Of a stretch of 64,000 nucleotides of DNA, positions 62,062-64,000 are shown in pieces (the stretch's first letter is position 1; each line of letters opens with the position of its first letter). The notes beneath the pieces were generated by a model. It was not told the DNA's origin. It did no database searches and worked only from the letters and a program-made list of their open reading frames with translations. Source of the DNA: Quadrisphaera sp. INWT6 (GTDB taxonomy: Bacteria; Actinomycetota; Actinomycetes; Actinomycetales; Quadrisphaeraceae); the NCBI RefSeq assembly GCF_015390235.1, contig NZ_VUOH01000001.1:806001-870000 (forward strand), read 5' to 3'. A program made the position numbers and the translations under genes.

Positions 62062-62103
62062 CGCCGGCCCGGGCCGCCTCCGAGGAGGTGGTCCGGGCCG
62101 GCG
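62062..62103. terminator. Bidirectional hairpin between MFS and chemoreceptor genes
   Basis: CGCCGGCCCGG (62062-62072) pairs perfectly with CCGGGCCGGCG (62093-62103), with a smaller stem inside (GCCTCC/GGAGGT-like). It lies between convergent genes. Confidence 0.6.
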
Positions 62104-62131
62104 TGCCGGGTGCTCCGCCCGCCGTCCGGCG

Positions 62132-63718
62132 TCAGCCGAGGATCGAGCGGGTCACGGCGGCCTGCTCGGTGAGCACCCCGCCGATGACGTGCTGGGTCTC
62201 GTTGATGCGCTCCACGGCCCGGGTGATCTCGCCCAGCGCCGTCGTCACCTCGGCCACCTGCGACTGGATCGCGCCCACCTGGGCGTCGACGTCGGCGGTG
62301 GCGCGGGCGGTCTCGCTGGCCAGCTCCTTGACCTCGTGGGCCACCACGGCGAAGCCGCGGCCGGCCTCGCCGGCGCGGGCGGCCTCGATCGTGGCGTTCA
62401 GCGCCAGCAGGTTGGTCTGGGAGGCGATGCCCGAGATCAGGGCGACCACCTTGGAGATGGCGGCGGACGACGTCGACAGGCCCGCCACCTGCTCGTTGGC
62501 CGAGGCGGCCAGCGCTGCGCCCTGCTGGGCGACGCCGGTGGCGGAGCTGACGTTGCGCTCCACCTCGCCGATCGACGACGTCAGCGCGTCCGCCGCTCTG
62601 GCCAGCGAGTCGGAGGCGGCGATGCGCTCGAGGCCCTGCGCCAGCAGGTAGCCGGCGTTGCGCAGCGCCTCCTCGCGGCCGGGGGAGAGCGGGCGGTCGT
62701 CGCCCTTGAAGAAGTCGAGGGTGCCGACCACCTCGCCCCCGACGAGCACGGGCAGGCACACGCCGGCCCTGACCCCGGCGCGGGTGGCGGCGGGGGCGCG
62801 CACGCAGTCGGTGACCTTGCCCAGGTCGGGCACGAAGACGAGGTCGCGCGCGGCCCAGGCGCGGCCGGCCAGGCCGACGCCCTCGGCGAAGGTGGCGCTG
62901 GCGGTGACGCGGCGGAACTCCTCGCCCGCGCTCCCGGACTCCTGGACGAAGCGCAGCACGGGGCGGGGAGCGGTGCGGTCGACCTTCCAGTACGAGGCGT
63001 AGCTCCAGCCGAAGCGCGTGCGGATGGTGTCGAGCACCTGGGCCAGGGCGTCCTCGGTGTTCCGAGCGCTGCTGACGGCGCGCAGCACCGCGCTGGAGGC
63101 GGCGACGTCCTGGGTGATCTCGGCGGCGTCCTGCGCGCTGCGGACCCGCTGCAGCGCCTGCGACACGAGGACGCCGACGGCGCGAAGCGTGGCCATCCGC
63201 TGCGGCGACAGGGTCACGCTCTCCGTGGTGAAGAAGTCCATCGTGCCGACGGTGCGGAGGCCGCCTGCGCCGGCCGCGGTGATGGGGAAGCAGACGCCCG
63301 AGCGCACCCCGGCGCGGGTGGCCGCGGGGGCGCGCACGCAGTCGGTCACCTGGCCCAGGTCGGGCACGAACACGACGTCGCCGGAGGCCCACGCCCGCCC
63401 CGACAGGCCGGTGCCGCGGGCGAAGGTCGCGGCCAGGGTGGCCTCGCGGAACTCCCGGTTGACCTGCCCGGACTCGCGGGCGAAGCGGAGGACGGGCTGG
63501 CTGGCGCCGGCCTCGTGCAGCTCCCAGTAGGAGCCGTAGGCCCAGCCGAAGCGGTCGCGCACCAGCTCCAGCGCGGTGTCGACGGCCTCGGCGGTCGTGC
63601 TCGCGAGGGTCAGGGCGGTGACGAGCTCGGTGGTGGCCGAGACGTTCTGCTCGGCCTCCTGGGCGGTGGCGAGGGCTCGCTGGGCGGCGTCCTTCGACGC
63701 GGCGCGGTGCGACTTCAC
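62132..63718 (-). CDS. Soluble methyl-accepting chemotaxis-type receptor with two GAF domains
   Basis: 528 residues from GTG 63718; no membrane segment. Two similar GAF domains lie near residues 20-190 and 200-365. They share the same internal blocks ([20 protein letters not shown] versus [20 protein letters not shown], each followed by [13 protein letters not shown]), which indicates domain duplication. A short signalling domain follows, with the conserved tip [20 protein letters not shown]. It would detect a cytosolic small molecule or redox signal and pass it to CheA. A CVRAPAA cysteine in each GAF could bind a ligand. Confidence 0.88.
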   Translation of the reverse strand: MKSHRAASKDAAQRALATAQEAEQNVSATTELVTALTLASTTAEAVDTALELVRDRFGWAYGSYWELHEAGASQPVLRFARESGQVNREFREATLAATFARGTGLSGRAWASGDVVFVPDLGQVTDCVRAPAATRAGVRSGVCFPITAAGAGGLRTVGTMDFFTTESVTLSPQRMATLRAVGVLVSQALQRVRSAQDAAEITQDVAASSAVLRAVSSARNTEDALAQVLDTIRTRFGWSYASYWKVDRTAPRPVLRFVQESGSAGEEFRRVTASATFAEGVGLAGRAWAARDLVFVPDLGKVTDCVRAPAATRAGVRAGVCLPVLVGGEVVGTLDFFKGDDRPLSPGREEALRNAGYLLAQGLERIAASDSLARAADALTSSIGEVERNVSSATGVAQQGAALAASANEQVAGLSTSSAAISKVVALISGIASQTNLLALNATIEAARAGEAGRGFAVVAHEVKELASETARATADVDAQVGAIQSQVAEVTTALGEITRAVERINETQHVIGGVLTEQAAVTRSILG

Positions 63719-63856
63719 GGTGGTGCCCCTAGGGGTGCGAGGCCGTAGCCCCCCCGTGCGGGGGACCTTGACGAGTGCATGATCGTCAGGCTGGGCCCCC
63801 ACCTGGAGGGTCGTGCGCGATCTTCTTCGGGGGCGGGCGGGGGAGACGGCCGCCGG

Positions 63857-64000
63857 TCAGGACGCGGCGGCCCGCACCGGCCGGGTGCGCACCAGGCCGT
63901 GCTCGTCGACGAAGTACTCGCGGCGGACCGGCGGGGCCTGGGCGGCCTGGCCCGCCGGCACGTCGCGGCACTGCGCGCAGAAGTAGCTGACGTGGCCGGC
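63857..64000 (-). CDS. C-terminal fragment of a CxxC-containing small protein
   Basis: The last 47 codons before the TGA at 63857-63859; the start lies beyond the window. Residues read GHVSYFCAQCRDVPAG, a CxxC zinc-ribbon half, then VRREYFVDEHGLVRTRPVRA. No family assigned. The region 63719-63856 between it and the receptor start shows no other gene. Confidence 0.5.
   Translation of the reverse strand, partial: AGHVSYFCAQCRDVPAGQAAQAPPVRREYFVDEHGLVRTRPVRAAAS

Overview
The window is a contiguous piece of a very GC-rich chromosome with actinobacterial features: many GTG starts, 4-bp GTGA/ATGA gene overlaps, a PHP-domain DnaE1, an RlmC-type methyltransferase, cytochrome bd with a fused CydDC, and IclR, LacI, PadR and TetR regulators. 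Two methyl-accepting chemotaxis proteins suggest a motile cell. The mix would fit a motile actinomycete such as a Kineosporiales relative; that placement is inference. I saw no rRNA, tRNA, insertion sequence, prophage or cas gene.

Layout. 1-6.2 kb is a quaternary-amine (probably glycine betaine) uptake and demethylation locus: the end of purU, a BCCT transporter, an IclR regulator and a Rieske monooxygenase/reductase pair, with two matching 17-bp IclR-type dyads. 6.2-12 kb holds two VOC/Ohr genes flanking a region with four identical 12-bp dyads, an AlaA-like aminotransferase and several small or unknown proteins. 12-24.7 kb is mostly housekeeping: dnaE, rlmC, YceI, ybaK, a LON-domain protein, selO, an SDR, an AlbA_2/ATPase-like protein and a lipase-like hydrolase. 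24.8-33.5 kb has a 1000-residue FAD/Fe-S dehydrogenase, a spore-photoproduct-lyase relative, an FBP zinc-finger gene, a VOC-APH pair and a Tat-exported FmdA-like amidase. 33.6-41.3 kb is a BlaI/M56 pair divergent from cydA-cydB-cydDC. 41.4-45.5 kb has a chemoreceptor and a YdeP-type molybdopterin oxidoreductase. 45.7-53.1 kb is a glycan operon read right to left: LacI, binding protein, two permeases, secreted glycosidase-like protein, GH130. 53.2-64 kb holds small membrane proteins, an Old Yellow Enzyme, PadR and TetR modules with their targets, a PPOX protein followed by an 84-88-bp tandem repeat array, an MFS exporter and a soluble double-GAF chemoreceptor.

Two things stand out beyond the genes. 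(1) Dispersed palindromes: one family is built on CCRTGATCAYGG with CCGGA flanks (at least eleven cores here), and it occurs between genes and also in frame inside cydDC and the FAD dehydrogenase. A second family is built on GCACCCTCCGCGGAGGGTGC. (2) An unusual number of single-base frame breaks (selO, FBP, fmdA, M56, cydDC, a chemoreceptor, the molybdopterin enzyme, GH130, the secreted glycosidase-like gene). They lie almost entirely in 21-47 kb and mostly in G/C runs. Unless raw reads show otherwise they are more likely sequence errors than real decay.
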